DNA of 64,000 nt, from assembly GCF_020829625.1 (NCBI RefSeq), contig NZ_JAIVFX010000004.1:327220-391219 (forward strand). Direction: 5' to 3'. The translations under genes and the position numbers were made by a program. Origin of the DNA: Nostoc sp. XA010 (lineage in GTDB: Bacteria; Cyanobacteriota; Cyanobacteriia; Cyanobacteriales; Nostocaceae). Below, piece by piece: positions 27,864 to 35,689 of the stretch. Each line of letters opens with the position of its first letter. Position 1 is the stretch's first letter. Under the pieces are notes generated by a model. The model was not told where the DNA came from, searched no databases, and saw only the letters and a list, made by a program, of their open reading frames with translations.

Positions 27864-28571
27864 TTCCATTGTCCGTATTTGCTACAGTTCATAATTAAAC
27901 TCTACTCACAAAGAGTATTAACTCCTGCAAGTAGAGTAAGGCTTGAAAGCCTGGTACATTCATAAATTGCTGAAGGCTCAAATGAGCAGAGAGCCTTCAG
28001 CTTCTACCTAAACTACATCGTTTTATCTCAAAGAACTGTTGACGCAATAAATTTTTACAATATTTAGTCCTCAACCCAGGCTATTATTCTGCGCTGTTTG
28101 CCGACCCTGAATTAAAACTCTGGGTTAATAGTATAGTCTTTATTGCAATTAAATTAGGGTAAGCACTGCCTACCATCCACCCAAACCTTTATTTTGAACT
28201 TGTGTTTTGCGTCTTACCTACGGTTCTTCAGAATCGTACAATTCAGTTTGAATACACTTAAAATCAGCATTTCAGTCGATTTTAACAGAATTCAGTTATT
28301 AGTTTCTGAAACTTAAGTTTTTCGCAGATACAAGTAGGTAAACATAATTAATTACATAATGTCATTACGAGGGAAGCGAAATGAAGCAATTCGCTTGCGT
28401 CTGGGATTGCAACTCAAAGAGACGCTCCGCGAACGCTTCTCTTGGAGACGCTCCGCCAACGCTCGCAATGACTGTAATTAATTTTGCGTAGTTACTGCAA
28501 AAGTAAATTTAGGGAATATGCTTTTTGCCTAAGGAAAGCTTTCCACACAAAAACAAGCCTATTATGCTGAA
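27864..28571. other. Intergenic region with a MITE-like repeat
   Basis: About 700 bases without a supported gene. A short hairpin (gcaagtagagtaaggc) follows the peptide gene, and a palindromic mobile repeat occupies 28346-28483. The rest is A+T-rich. Confidence 0.4.
28346..28483. mobile_element. Palindromic MITE-like repeat
   Basis: aattaattaca (28346-28356) and its reverse complement (28473-28483) bound 138 bp, with inner inverted pieces gtcattacgag / ctcgcaatgac. The core has gaagcaattcgcttgcg and two gagacgctccgc repeats. Elements with gtcattgcgag ends are widespread in cyanobacterial genomes. Non-coding. Confidence 0.55.
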
Positions 28572-28859
28572 TTGAATTATATGCTGGGCATTGCCCGCAA
28601 AAAAGCAGCGGACTGGCAAAAAAATGCTGTTGTTTACTATCAAACTGCGATCGCACTACAGCCCGATTTAGTAGAAGCCCATTATAACTTGGGGGTGGTA
28701 CTGCAACAACAAGGGAAGTGGGAAGAAGCAATCGCTTGTTATCAAAAAGCTTTGGAATTTAATCCCCAACACCAGGAAGCCAACATGAATTTAGCACAGA
28801 TTTATCAAACCCAGTACCAAGAAATTAGACGATTTGACTCACTAAAAATTTGTGGTTAA
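28572..28859 (+). CDS. TPR-repeat protein fragment
   Basis: About 95 residues with two and a half tetratricopeptide repeats (AVVYYQTAIALQPDLVEAHYNLGVVLQQQGKWEEAIACYQKALEFNPQHQEANMNLAQIY). The frame is open back to a stop at 28530 and reads GKLSTQKQAYYAELNYMLGIA, so the protein has no clear start: TTG 28572 or ATG 28581, neither with a ribosome binding site. It is probably the middle of a larger TPR protein left after rearrangement, since a MITE lies just upstream. It may still be expressed as a small scaffold. Confidence 0.45.
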   Translation: MNYMLGIARKKAADWQKNAVVYYQTAIALQPDLVEAHYNLGVVLQQQGKWEEAIACYQKALEFNPQHQEANMNLAQIYQTQYQEIRRFDSLKICG

Positions 28860-28923
28860 ACGGGTCATTTGACCTAGCAGCAAAACGGTATCAATCTAAA
28901 CCTTAAAATTAAAGAGAAAATTT

Positions 28924-30039
28924 ATGGCTTTGAAACGAGGAACTAGCGGTAATGACTTCCTTGAAGGAACTGCTGTAGTCGATCAACTTTATGGAAGTTT
29001 TGGTAACGATACTTTGTTGGGATTAGGGGGAGATGATTTCCTTCAAGGCGACCAAGGTGACGATTCGTTAAATGGTGGCAATGGTAGCGATCGCCTCTTT
29101 GGGGGTGGCGGCAATGATACACTCGTAGGTGGTCTGGGCAATGACTTCCTTGATGGAGGTTCAGGCAACGACAGACTAGATGGCGGTGATGGTGATGACA
29201 TTATTCAAGGCGGCCAGGATAACGACACCTTATTGGGTGGATCTGGCAATGATCGCCTTCTAGGTGTAAGCGGCAATAATCGCATTGAGGGCGGAACTGG
29301 CAATGACTTCATCCAAGGAGCTAGTGGTAGTAGCTTTACAGGCGGAGGTATAGATACGCTTTTTGGGGGTGACGGGGATGATCAAATATTCGGGTTAGGC
29401 CAAAACGATCTCCTCTATGGAGACGCTGGCAATGACACCCTTAGTGGCGATGGTGGAGATGATCGGCTCGAAGGCGGCGATGGCAATGACAACCTCGATG
29501 GCGGTATCGGGAATGACTTTCTGTTCGGCGATCTCGGACAAGATACTGTAAATGGCAACAGTGGTAATGATATTCTCGGAGGGGGCGGCAATGATGATGT
29601 TCTCCTGGGCGGCCCTGGTAATGATGTCCTCGTCGGTGTGGGTCGTGGTAGTCAAGACGTTTTTGGAGGAATTGCCCCAGGCTTCCAAGAAACCGATTTA
29701 TTAACCGGGGGAGCTGGGGGAGACAAGTTTGTACTCGGAGGTAATGGACAATTCTATTACCTCGGTGGTTCTACTCAAGGTAAGGGTTTGACCATTTTTG
29801 ATGCAGGTGTGATTGGTGTGGATAATAACGGCGTGTTGCAACGTGATTTCGACCCTGCGGCTGGCGATGTCATCCAGTTGCAAGATGGGATTAAATATCA
29901 GCTGCTCGAGGGAGATGTTTTCGGGACTGGGGGAACTGATGCCATAATTGCCGCTGATTTTGGTTCTGGTCTAGACATCATCGGGGTTGTGGTTGGAGTA
30001 GCAGCAGCAGAAGTCGCACCTACCATACAGATTGTTTAA
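28924..30039 (+). CDS. RTX-type calcium-binding protein
   Basis: A 371-residue secreted-type protein. From residue ~8 to ~255 it is almost continuous GGxGxDxLx nonapeptides ([20 protein letters not shown] and similar), which bind Ca2+ and fold into a beta-roll. The C-terminal ~110 residues (GGAGGDKFVLGGNGQFYYLG...GLTIFDAG...DFDPAAGDVIQLQDGIKYQLLEGDVFG) are the common cyanobacterial RTX end domain. No signal peptide is seen, as expected for a type I secretion substrate with a C-terminal signal. A purine-rich aaagagaa precedes the ATG. Its position downstream of the exporter and HlyD genes makes it a plausible cargo. Confidence 0.88.
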   Translation: MALKRGTSGNDFLEGTAVVDQLYGSFGNDTLLGLGGDDFLQGDQGDDSLNGGNGSDRLFGGGGNDTLVGGLGNDFLDGGSGNDRLDGGDGDDIIQGGQDNDTLLGGSGNDRLLGVSGNNRIEGGTGNDFIQGASGSSFTGGGIDTLFGGDGDDQIFGLGQNDLLYGDAGNDTLSGDGGDDRLEGGDGNDNLDGGIGNDFLFGDLGQDTVNGNSGNDILGGGGNDDVLLGGPGNDVLVGVGRGSQDVFGGIAPGFQETDLLTGGAGGDKFVLGGNGQFYYLGGSTQGKGLTIFDAGVIGVDNNGVLQRDFDPAAGDVIQLQDGIKYQLLEGDVFGTGGTDAIIAADFGSGLDIIGVVVGVAAAEVAPTIQIV

Positions 30040-30590
30040 GGGGTTGTTTGAAAAGTTATAAAGAATACTTTTCACGCATCCTCTGATGTAGACTGTCGAG
30101 ATTAGAATTTCTGGAAAATATCCGTCGAGATTGTCGCTGGTGGTACAAGAAGGCAAGTTAGCGTGTATGCGATGTCTGCAAATTATCACAGATCACTATT
30201 CTCATCTGAGCAGTTACGTCAAGCAGCACATCCCTTTATATATTTGCAGGCTTGACTATTACTATCGCTCTTTCATCACTCTCACCAGAGAATAAAACAA
30301 TAATCTTTACTACACAAGACTTGCAGGCAAAATAGATGATTTTAGCCATAATGTTAGAAAATAAAGCTCCAAACCCAGTTTCTGTCACTTGTTTAGAAGT
30401 TGGCTGAAATTTTTCTTTGACCAGAGTGATGAAAGAGCGATATAGACATCTAGTGATAACGTAGGCACAATTAATGAATTGCGACTACCAAGGATTTCGG
30501 GCAACGCATAATTAATTTATGGAGATGCCTTGTAAAGACTGGCTGACTTTTACATCACAAATACTAATGTTCCAGGAGACAATAAAAAAT
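30040..30590. other. Intergenic region containing a MITE
   Basis: No gene is supported. A 180-bp inverted-repeat element fills 30263-30442. AGGAGA (30574-30579) marks the ribosome binding site of the small leader gene that follows. Confidence 0.45.
30263..30442. mobile_element. MITE with 20-bp perfect terminal inverted repeats
   Basis: The 20 bases at 30263-30282 (tatcgctctttcatcactct) are repeated exactly in reverse complement at 30423-30442. Both ends carry TA, consistent with TA target duplication of IS630/Tc1-like elements. The 140-base interior has no open frame. It is inserted between an RTX gene and the Nif11-like leader gene. Confidence 0.7.
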
Positions 30591-30728
30591 ATGTCCTTAG
30601 AAAATTTCGATAAAATTAAAGAGTTCCTCATTAGAATAGTCAAAGACGAAACTTTTCGCAGCCAAAAGATGAGCGATAAAGTTGAAGAAGAATCAAATTA
30701 CAGGGCGCGAAGTTTAAACTCATGTTGA
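30591..30728 (+). CDS. Nif11-like leader peptide, short
   Basis: A 45-residue frame, MSLENFDKIKEFLIRIVKDETFRSQK..., that resembles the N-terminus of Nif11-type leaders (M-S-x-E-N, K-x-F-L, D-x-x-x-R). Such leaders direct modified peptides to C39 exporters in cyanobacteria. The usual GG site and core peptide are absent: the frame ends in YRARSLNSC and a TGA that overlaps the ATG at 30722 of the next frame. AGGAGA lies 11 bases upstream. It could be a truncated precursor, or a short protein coupled to the next one. A longer frame starts at 30519. Confidence 0.4.
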   Translation: MSLENFDKIKEFLIRIVKDETFRSQKMSDKVEEESNYRARSLNSC

Positions 30729-30748
30729 AAAAAGGTTGCTATCTAATT

Positions 30749-31099
30749 ATGCAAATAGCTGATTTAGCCTATTTACAGAATGTTTCAGAAGATGAGCTGA
30801 TTTTAGGTTCTGCTGGAGTGAGCGTGACATCTGAGGCATTTGCTTTCGGGTCAGAAACTTCCCTTTATGTTAGTGCAAATAGTACTGCTACGTCTTGGTC
30901 AAACGACCATACAGCGTATGGTACAGGATTAGCTGGAGCATTTGGTGATAATGCTACAACTAACCTAATAGTGGCAAGCGATGGTGATATCGTGATTAGA
31001 AAAAGTAAATTTAAATCTTCTAGGAACACTGCTGTTGCAAGTAGTTTTGTAAGCTCGATTGATTTGCCATCCAACCTGACTTTTTACGGCTGGTTGTAA
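30749..31099 (+). CDS. Small peptide precursor with GS-type leader
   Basis: A 116-residue precursor from ATG 30749; an earlier ATG at 30722 overlaps the preceding gene. The leader MQIADLAYLQNVSEDELILGS follows the same pattern as the peptide at 27570 (D-L-x-Y-L-x-N-x-S-E), with Gly-Ser at the expected C39 cleavage point instead of Gly-Gly. The predicted mature part, AGVSVTSEAFAFGSETSLYV..., is rich in Ser, Ala, Thr and Asn, has no Cys, and contains two AFG motifs (AFAFGSETS, AGAFGDNAT). Function unknown. It is inferred to be a second cargo of the exporter at 21.5 kb. Confidence 0.65.
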   Translation: MQIADLAYLQNVSEDELILGSAGVSVTSEAFAFGSETSLYVSANSTATSWSNDHTAYGTGLAGAFGDNATTNLIVASDGDIVIRKSKFKSSRNTAVASSFVSSIDLPSNLTFYGWL

Positions 31100-31635
31100 A
31101 GTTTATTTTGAGGTTTTCCAAACCCTGATTTTTCAGTTAGCTATTTTCATTAGATCAGAGCTATTGATAATCAACCTGTGGAAAAAGCCCAGATGTTTCG
31201 TGGTTTGAGGACTTTCCGTGAAAAGTTAAGTCCTCCAAGCACGAATTTGAAATAAATCTCCAGCCTAATTAAAACGAATAGCTCACTACGCTGACAGCGA
31301 AACCACGTTTCACCAAGCAGTTCCCGAAAGGTAGGCTGGAGATTTACTTTTATGGATCTCCCTCAAGCAACTAATTATCCTTGTTTTGTCAGCAAGTATT
31401 AGATAAAAACTGACAATTCAACAGTTTAATTAATTCATAAATGCTAATTCAAAGGCGACTTATAATCCTCTGATTCTATCAGCAGTCCCGTTTTGATTGA
31501 AATAAAAATTCACCGACATAACGCAATTATTAATTATGAATATTTCAGCCAAAATACCTAAACAGCGGCCAACGCTACGGTAAAAACTTTCTCAATTACA
31601 TAAATTGCTACAGCACAAAATCAAGAGAGGTATTC
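31100..31635. other. Intergenic region with hairpins
   Basis: No gene is supported. A short hairpin at 31207-31235 (gaggactt/aagtcctc) and the 94-bp inverted-repeat element at 31253-31346 follow the peptide gene. The remainder is A+T-rich and ends with GAGAGG before the RTX gene. Confidence 0.45.
31253..31346. mobile_element. Short inverted-repeat element or structured hairpin
   Basis: taaatctccagccta (31253-31267) and its exact reverse complement (31332-31346) enclose 64 bases containing smaller inverted repeats. The 15-bp ends begin and finish with TA. It may be a tiny MITE, or act as a strong terminator for the peptide gene. Confidence 0.5.
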
Positions 31636-32967
31636 ATGTCAGAAGAAACTGTATTTTTAAAATCAACTGCTACAAAACCTAATCCCAACCCTAACTTTGC
31701 TAATGCTCAAGGGGCTGCTTCTTTCTCAAAGTATAGTCAAAAGCCCTCAGGAACTTTGACTAGCACTCAGGTAAATACCTTGGTTGAAGGTGGCGTTGCT
31801 ATTGCTACGGCTCAAGCCGGAGCTATTTTTAACATTGACCCAACTTTTTCTTCGCTCTTTGGTGACGTTACTGGCATAGGATTAGATGGTTCTTTCACAG
31901 GAAGTGCCAAGAATAAAATGCAAGTGATTGCTAGTTTTGAAGTTGCTGCTAATAAAAAATTCTCTTTCGATTTCTCCGCAGACTTAGCACTAAAAGCTAA
32001 AGAAATCGAAAATTCTGCTACTGAATATAACCAGGCTAAGGGAAAAATAGGTTTCTTGGCACTAGATACCACAAATCTTGATAAACCTAAAGTATTGGAT
32101 TATTTTGGTATCCAAGGTACGTTAATTTCCTCTGAGCAAATTGCTGATTTGGAATATAGCAAAAGTAGTAATGTTACTATTAAGAGTCGCCCCCAAACTA
32201 CTGATATTGACGGCGATAATGGCGAGGACTCCCTTACAGGAAAGGTTATTGGTAGTTATCAAAAAACCTTTAAGAATAACACCAACATAACAATAGTAGA
32301 AATGAATGCTAGTAATATTACTTTTTTAGGAGACACTTTAATCAACAATTTAGGTAAAAACGTTATTTATGGCACGGTTGGGAAAAATAATCTTAAAGGA
32401 AGTAACAGTGAAGATAAAATTTATGCCAGCTTAGGGGATGACAAGATAGATGGAAACAAAGGCGATGATATCCTCGAAGGTGGGCAAGGGAATGATACCC
32501 TAGATGGAGGTGAAGGCAATGATAGCCTAAATGGCGGTTCGGGTAATGACATTCTGATTGGTGGTGAGGGGGATGATGTTTTAGTTGGTGGCGACGGTTA
32601 TGACAAATTTATTTTCAACTTTAACGATAGCTTGTTGACAAGTAAGCTTGGTGACGTCCAAGATTTACTAGGTGGTATTGGTATTAATCTCGGTATCGAT
32701 AATCTTTTCAACGTTAGCGATCGCTTGTTGAAAAGTGAGTTTGATGTCATTCAAGATTTTAAAATTGGTATTGATAAGATTGAATTTACGGGTTCGCATG
32801 ATATTGACGCTAATACTTGGTTAAATGAGATGTTTGATCAAGGAAATATAACCGATAGTAATGATGGTCTCCTTTTGAGTTTTAATTCTGGAGACACTCA
32901 ACAAACATTACTGCTATCAGGTGTAAGTTCTAACCAGTTTAGGTCTGAGTCGATCCTAGTTTCTTAG
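31636..32967 (+). CDS. RTX protein with a distinct N-terminal domain
   Basis: A 443-residue protein without signal peptide. Residues 1-~235 form an unrecognised domain (FNIDPTFSSLFGDVTGIGLDGSFTGSAKNKMQVIASFEVAANKKFSFDFSADLALKAKEIE...GKIGFLALDT), predicted beta-rich. Residues ~255-335 are RTX nonapeptides (GDDKIDGNKGDDILEGGQGND...). The end domain (DKFIFNFNDSL...FDVIQDFKIGIDKIEFTGS...NDGLLLSF...LLLSGVSSNQF) is the secretion-signal type. GAGAGG is 8 bases before the ATG. It ends the putative secretion locus and is a likely cargo. Confidence 0.85.
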   Translation: MSEETVFLKSTATKPNPNPNFANAQGAASFSKYSQKPSGTLTSTQVNTLVEGGVAIATAQAGAIFNIDPTFSSLFGDVTGIGLDGSFTGSAKNKMQVIASFEVAANKKFSFDFSADLALKAKEIENSATEYNQAKGKIGFLALDTTNLDKPKVLDYFGIQGTLISSEQIADLEYSKSSNVTIKSRPQTTDIDGDNGEDSLTGKVIGSYQKTFKNNTNITIVEMNASNITFLGDTLINNLGKNVIYGTVGKNNLKGSNSEDKIYASLGDDKIDGNKGDDILEGGQGNDTLDGGEGNDSLNGGSGNDILIGGEGDDVLVGGDGYDKFIFNFNDSLLTSKLGDVQDLLGGIGINLGIDNLFNVSDRLLKSEFDVIQDFKIGIDKIEFTGSHDIDANTWLNEMFDQGNITDSNDGLLLSFNSGDTQQTLLLSGVSSNQFRSESILVS

Positions 32968-33076
32968 AGTAATTTACTAATAATGCTTTGCGTAATTCGT
33001 AATTCGTAATACCTGTTTTCTATGGTTTTTAGACAATAGCTACTAAAATGAAATCAGGTATGTAAAAACGATACGG

Positions 33077-33748
33077 ATGACACTACAAGACGCACGAGAA
33101 TACGCACCAGCAACCGAGCGCAATCGTGAACCAATTCTAGAAGTACTTTTACAAGTATTGCCTAAGAGTGGCACGATCTTGGAAATTGCCAGTGGTACTG
33201 GTGAACACGCAGTCTTTTTTGCGCCCAGACTCAGAGATTGTATGTGGTTACCAACAGATACAAATCCACAAAGAAGAGCCAGCATCATTGCATGGACTGA
33301 ACACAATGTATGTAATAATATCTATCCACCGCTTGAACTTGATGTTAGAGAACCAGTTTGGGCAGTGGAGGAAGGGGCAGTAACCCAATGGCTGGATACC
33401 TCGCCAATTACCGCCATCGTCAACATAAATATGATTCACATTTCACCTTGGTCAGCCTGTCTGGGGCTAATGGCAGGGGCAGGTCGTATCCTAAAAGCAG
33501 AAGGTATCCTCTATTTGTATGGGCCCTTCAAACAAGGTGGAGAACATACAGCACCGAGTAATGCAGCTTTTGACAACTCTTTACGCGCCCAAAACCCAGA
33601 GTGGGGTATACGTAACTTGGATGATGTTGTAGCAGCAGCTAGCGCACAAAATCTCAGCTTGAAACAAACTTACCAAATGCCAGCTAATAATCTTTCAGTA
33701 GTGTTTCAACGAAAATCGCCGGGAATCCCATCTCAACAAGAGGGGTAG
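33077..33748 (+). CDS. DUF938 family SAM-dependent methyltransferase-like protein
   Basis: A 223-residue class I methyltransferase-fold protein. It opens with the DUF938 signature EYAPATERNREPILEVLLQVLP. The SAM-binding ILEIASGTGEHAVFFAPRL follows, then the acidic WLPTDTNPQR. Later motifs include NINMIHISPWSACLGLMAGAGRILKAEGILYLYGPFKQGG. The substrate is unknown for this widespread family. It stands alone, with about 110 bases separating it from the RTX gene and 190 from the nitroreductase. Confidence 0.85.
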   Translation: MTLQDAREYAPATERNREPILEVLLQVLPKSGTILEIASGTGEHAVFFAPRLRDCMWLPTDTNPQRRASIIAWTEHNVCNNIYPPLELDVREPVWAVEEGAVTQWLDTSPITAIVNINMIHISPWSACLGLMAGAGRILKAEGILYLYGPFKQGGEHTAPSNAAFDNSLRAQNPEWGIRNLDDVVAAASAQNLSLKQTYQMPANNLSVVFQRKSPGIPSQQEG

Positions 33749-33937
33749 AAGGAATAGCCGTCCCCCGATTAAGTGATTAGTCAATTACAGCCATGTTAAC
33801 AAAGATGTGGGTAATGGATAGCTCCCAAAGGGAGAAGTACGGAATACAGCGCTGTGCGCTTGTTCCTCAAGGGTTTTCAGTTAGCTATCCTTATAAAACA
33901 ACTGAAAATTTTTGAAGTGTGAATTTTGAAATTGATT

Positions 33938-34759
33938 ATGACTAATCCTACAGAACTATTGCGATCGCGCTACGGTGAAATTCCCTTGAATCCCGCAATT
34001 GAATGGAATGATTCTCTAACAGCACTACTATCTCACCGTTCAATCCGGTCTTATCTATCTGACCCTTTACCGTCGGGAACTCTGGAGTTGCTAATTGCAG
34101 CCGCCCAATCTGCATCTACTTCCTCTAATTTGCAAACCTGGAGTGTGGTAGCAGTTGAAGATCAAGAACGCAAAGAGGAGTTATCTAAACTAGCTGGGAA
34201 CCAAGCACATATTAAGCAAGTTCCTTTATTCTTGGTTTGGTTAGCAGACTTGGCGCGTCTAAATTACGTTGCTGACAGTCGCGGCATATCTCATGATGCC
34301 CTGGAATACCTGGAAATGTTTGTGATGGCAACAATTGATGCAGCTTTGGCGGCGCAAAACGCAACAGTTGCAGCTGAGTCACTCGGTTTAGGAACAGTAT
34401 ATATCGGTGGAATCCGCAACCACCCGCAAGAGGTAGCAGAGATATTGAATTTGCCCTCGTCTGTGTATGCTGTATTTGGGCTGTGTGTAGGCTATCCGAA
34501 TCCAGAGGTAGAAGCAGCGATTAAGCCACGATTGCCACAATCAGCTGTGCTACACCGCGAAACTTATAAATTGGCAGATCAAGAAGAAGCGATCGCTCAT
34601 TACAACCAGATCATGAAAGAATTCTATACTGAACAAAAGATGAATGTCCCTGGCGATTGGTCAGAACATTCAGCCCAACGGATCGCAACCGTAGAATCAC
34701 TGAGAGGGCGCGATCGCTTGCGTGAAGTTCTCAATCACCTTGGCTTCAAGTTACTGTAA
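33938..34759 (+). CDS. NADPH-dependent nitroreductase family protein (NfsA-like)
   Basis: Cytoplasmic FMN flavoprotein of 273 residues. HRSIRSYLSDPLPSGTLELLIAAAQSASTSSNLQTWSVVAVED is the typical FMN-binding opening. AAESLGLGTVYIGGIRNHPQEVAEILNLPSSVYAVFGLCVGYPN and the C-terminal WSEHSAQRIATVESLRGRDRLREVLNHLGF match the NfsA/FRP subgroup, which reduces nitroaromatics, quinones or flavins with NADPH. The ATG at 33938 is preferred over an upstream TTG. It lies 18 bases before the next gene and is probably co-transcribed with it. Confidence 0.88.
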   Translation: MTNPTELLRSRYGEIPLNPAIEWNDSLTALLSHRSIRSYLSDPLPSGTLELLIAAAQSASTSSNLQTWSVVAVEDQERKEELSKLAGNQAHIKQVPLFLVWLADLARLNYVADSRGISHDALEYLEMFVMATIDAALAAQNATVAAESLGLGTVYIGGIRNHPQEVAEILNLPSSVYAVFGLCVGYPNPEVEAAIKPRLPQSAVLHRETYKLADQEEAIAHYNQIMKEFYTEQKMNVPGDWSEHSAQRIATVESLRGRDRLREVLNHLGFKLL

Positions 34760-34777
34760 ACAAGAAAAATCAAGATT

Positions 34778-35566
34778 ATGGATTTGCAACTCCGTGGCAA
34801 AGTCGCCTTAGTGACTGCTGCTAGTAAAGGTCTTGGCAAAGCTACAGCAAGGCAATTTGCCCGTGAGGGTGCAAAAGTTGCCATCTGCGCCCGCAGTGAG
34901 TTTATTGACAAAACTGCTGCGGAGATTGCAAGCGAAACAGGTACAGAAGTGCTATCTCTGCGTGCAGACGTTACCAGTCAAGCAGATATTGAGCGGGTAA
35001 TTAATGCCACAGTAGAGAAATTCGGCGGGTTGGATATCCTCGTTACCAATGCCGGAGGCCCGCCGTCTGGCACTTTTAATGATATTGATTTGGCAACTTG
35101 GGAAACTTCTATAAATTTAACTTTGCTGAGTACAGTACGCTTGGTAAAATCCGCTTTACCTCACTTACGCCAATCTACAGCACCGGCGATTCTTACCATC
35201 ACCTCAACCTCAACTAAACAACCAGTCCAAAATCTCGTGTTGTCTAATTCCATTCGATTAGCAGTAATTGGTTTAACTAAAACTCTCAGCCAAGAACTGG
35301 GTAGCGATAAAATTCGCGTCAACAGCATTTTACCAGGCTGGACATATACAGAACGGGTAGAAGAATTAATTAACGCGCGGATTGCTAAAAGTGGTGAAAC
35401 AAAAGAAGCAGAAATTGCTAAACTTAATGCGGCAGTTCCTTTAGGTCGGATCGGGACACCAGAAGAGTTTGCCAATGTCGCAGTATTTCTGAGTTCACCA
35501 GCTGCATCATTTGTGAATGGAGTCATGATGCAAGTAGATGGCGGAGCTATTCAGGGCACATTTTGA
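34778..35566 (+). CDS. Short-chain dehydrogenase/reductase with altered catalytic motif
   Basis: A 262-residue Rossmann protein of the FabG-like SDR superfamily. The cofactor motif TAASKGLGKATARQFA and the NAG element (LVTNAGGPPSG) are present. The serine region ITSTSTK is there, but the expected Tyr-x-x-x-Lys is replaced: LSNSIRLAVIGLTKTL has Ser and Arg at those places. This pattern is known in a divergent SDR subgroup (BKR-like). It may use another residue, or serve a non-classical role. It lies 18 bases after the nitroreductase gene, so the two may act on a common substrate. Confidence 0.85.
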   Translation: MDLQLRGKVALVTAASKGLGKATARQFAREGAKVAICARSEFIDKTAAEIASETGTEVLSLRADVTSQADIERVINATVEKFGGLDILVTNAGGPPSGTFNDIDLATWETSINLTLLSTVRLVKSALPHLRQSTAPAILTITSTSTKQPVQNLVLSNSIRLAVIGLTKTLSQELGSDKIRVNSILPGWTYTERVEELINARIAKSGETKEAEIAKLNAAVPLGRIGTPEEFANVAVFLSSPAASFVNGVMMQVDGGAIQGTF

Positions 35567-35608
35567 GCAGTTTGACAAAAGTAATTTTGTCTGAACCTTT
35601 TACAAATT

Positions 35609-35655
35609 ACCTCTAACAGTTTGGGTATTGCTGCTGAATGCTTAGAGGTTTTTTG
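35609..35655 (+). terminator. Probable terminator after the SDR gene
   Basis: acctctaa (35609-35616) and ttagaggt (35642-35649) pair, followed by a run of T (35649-35654). The loop is long (25 bases) with a small internal stem. It lies 43 bases after the stop, between convergent genes. Confidence 0.5.
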
Positions 35656-35689
35656 GAAAGTCATATAAATCTTAACAACCTATTAAAAT

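Noticed and set aside
29395..29688. Minus-strand Ile/Ala/Thr-rich frame of 97 codons
   Set aside because: A shadow of the RTX nonapeptide repeats of the plus-strand gene.
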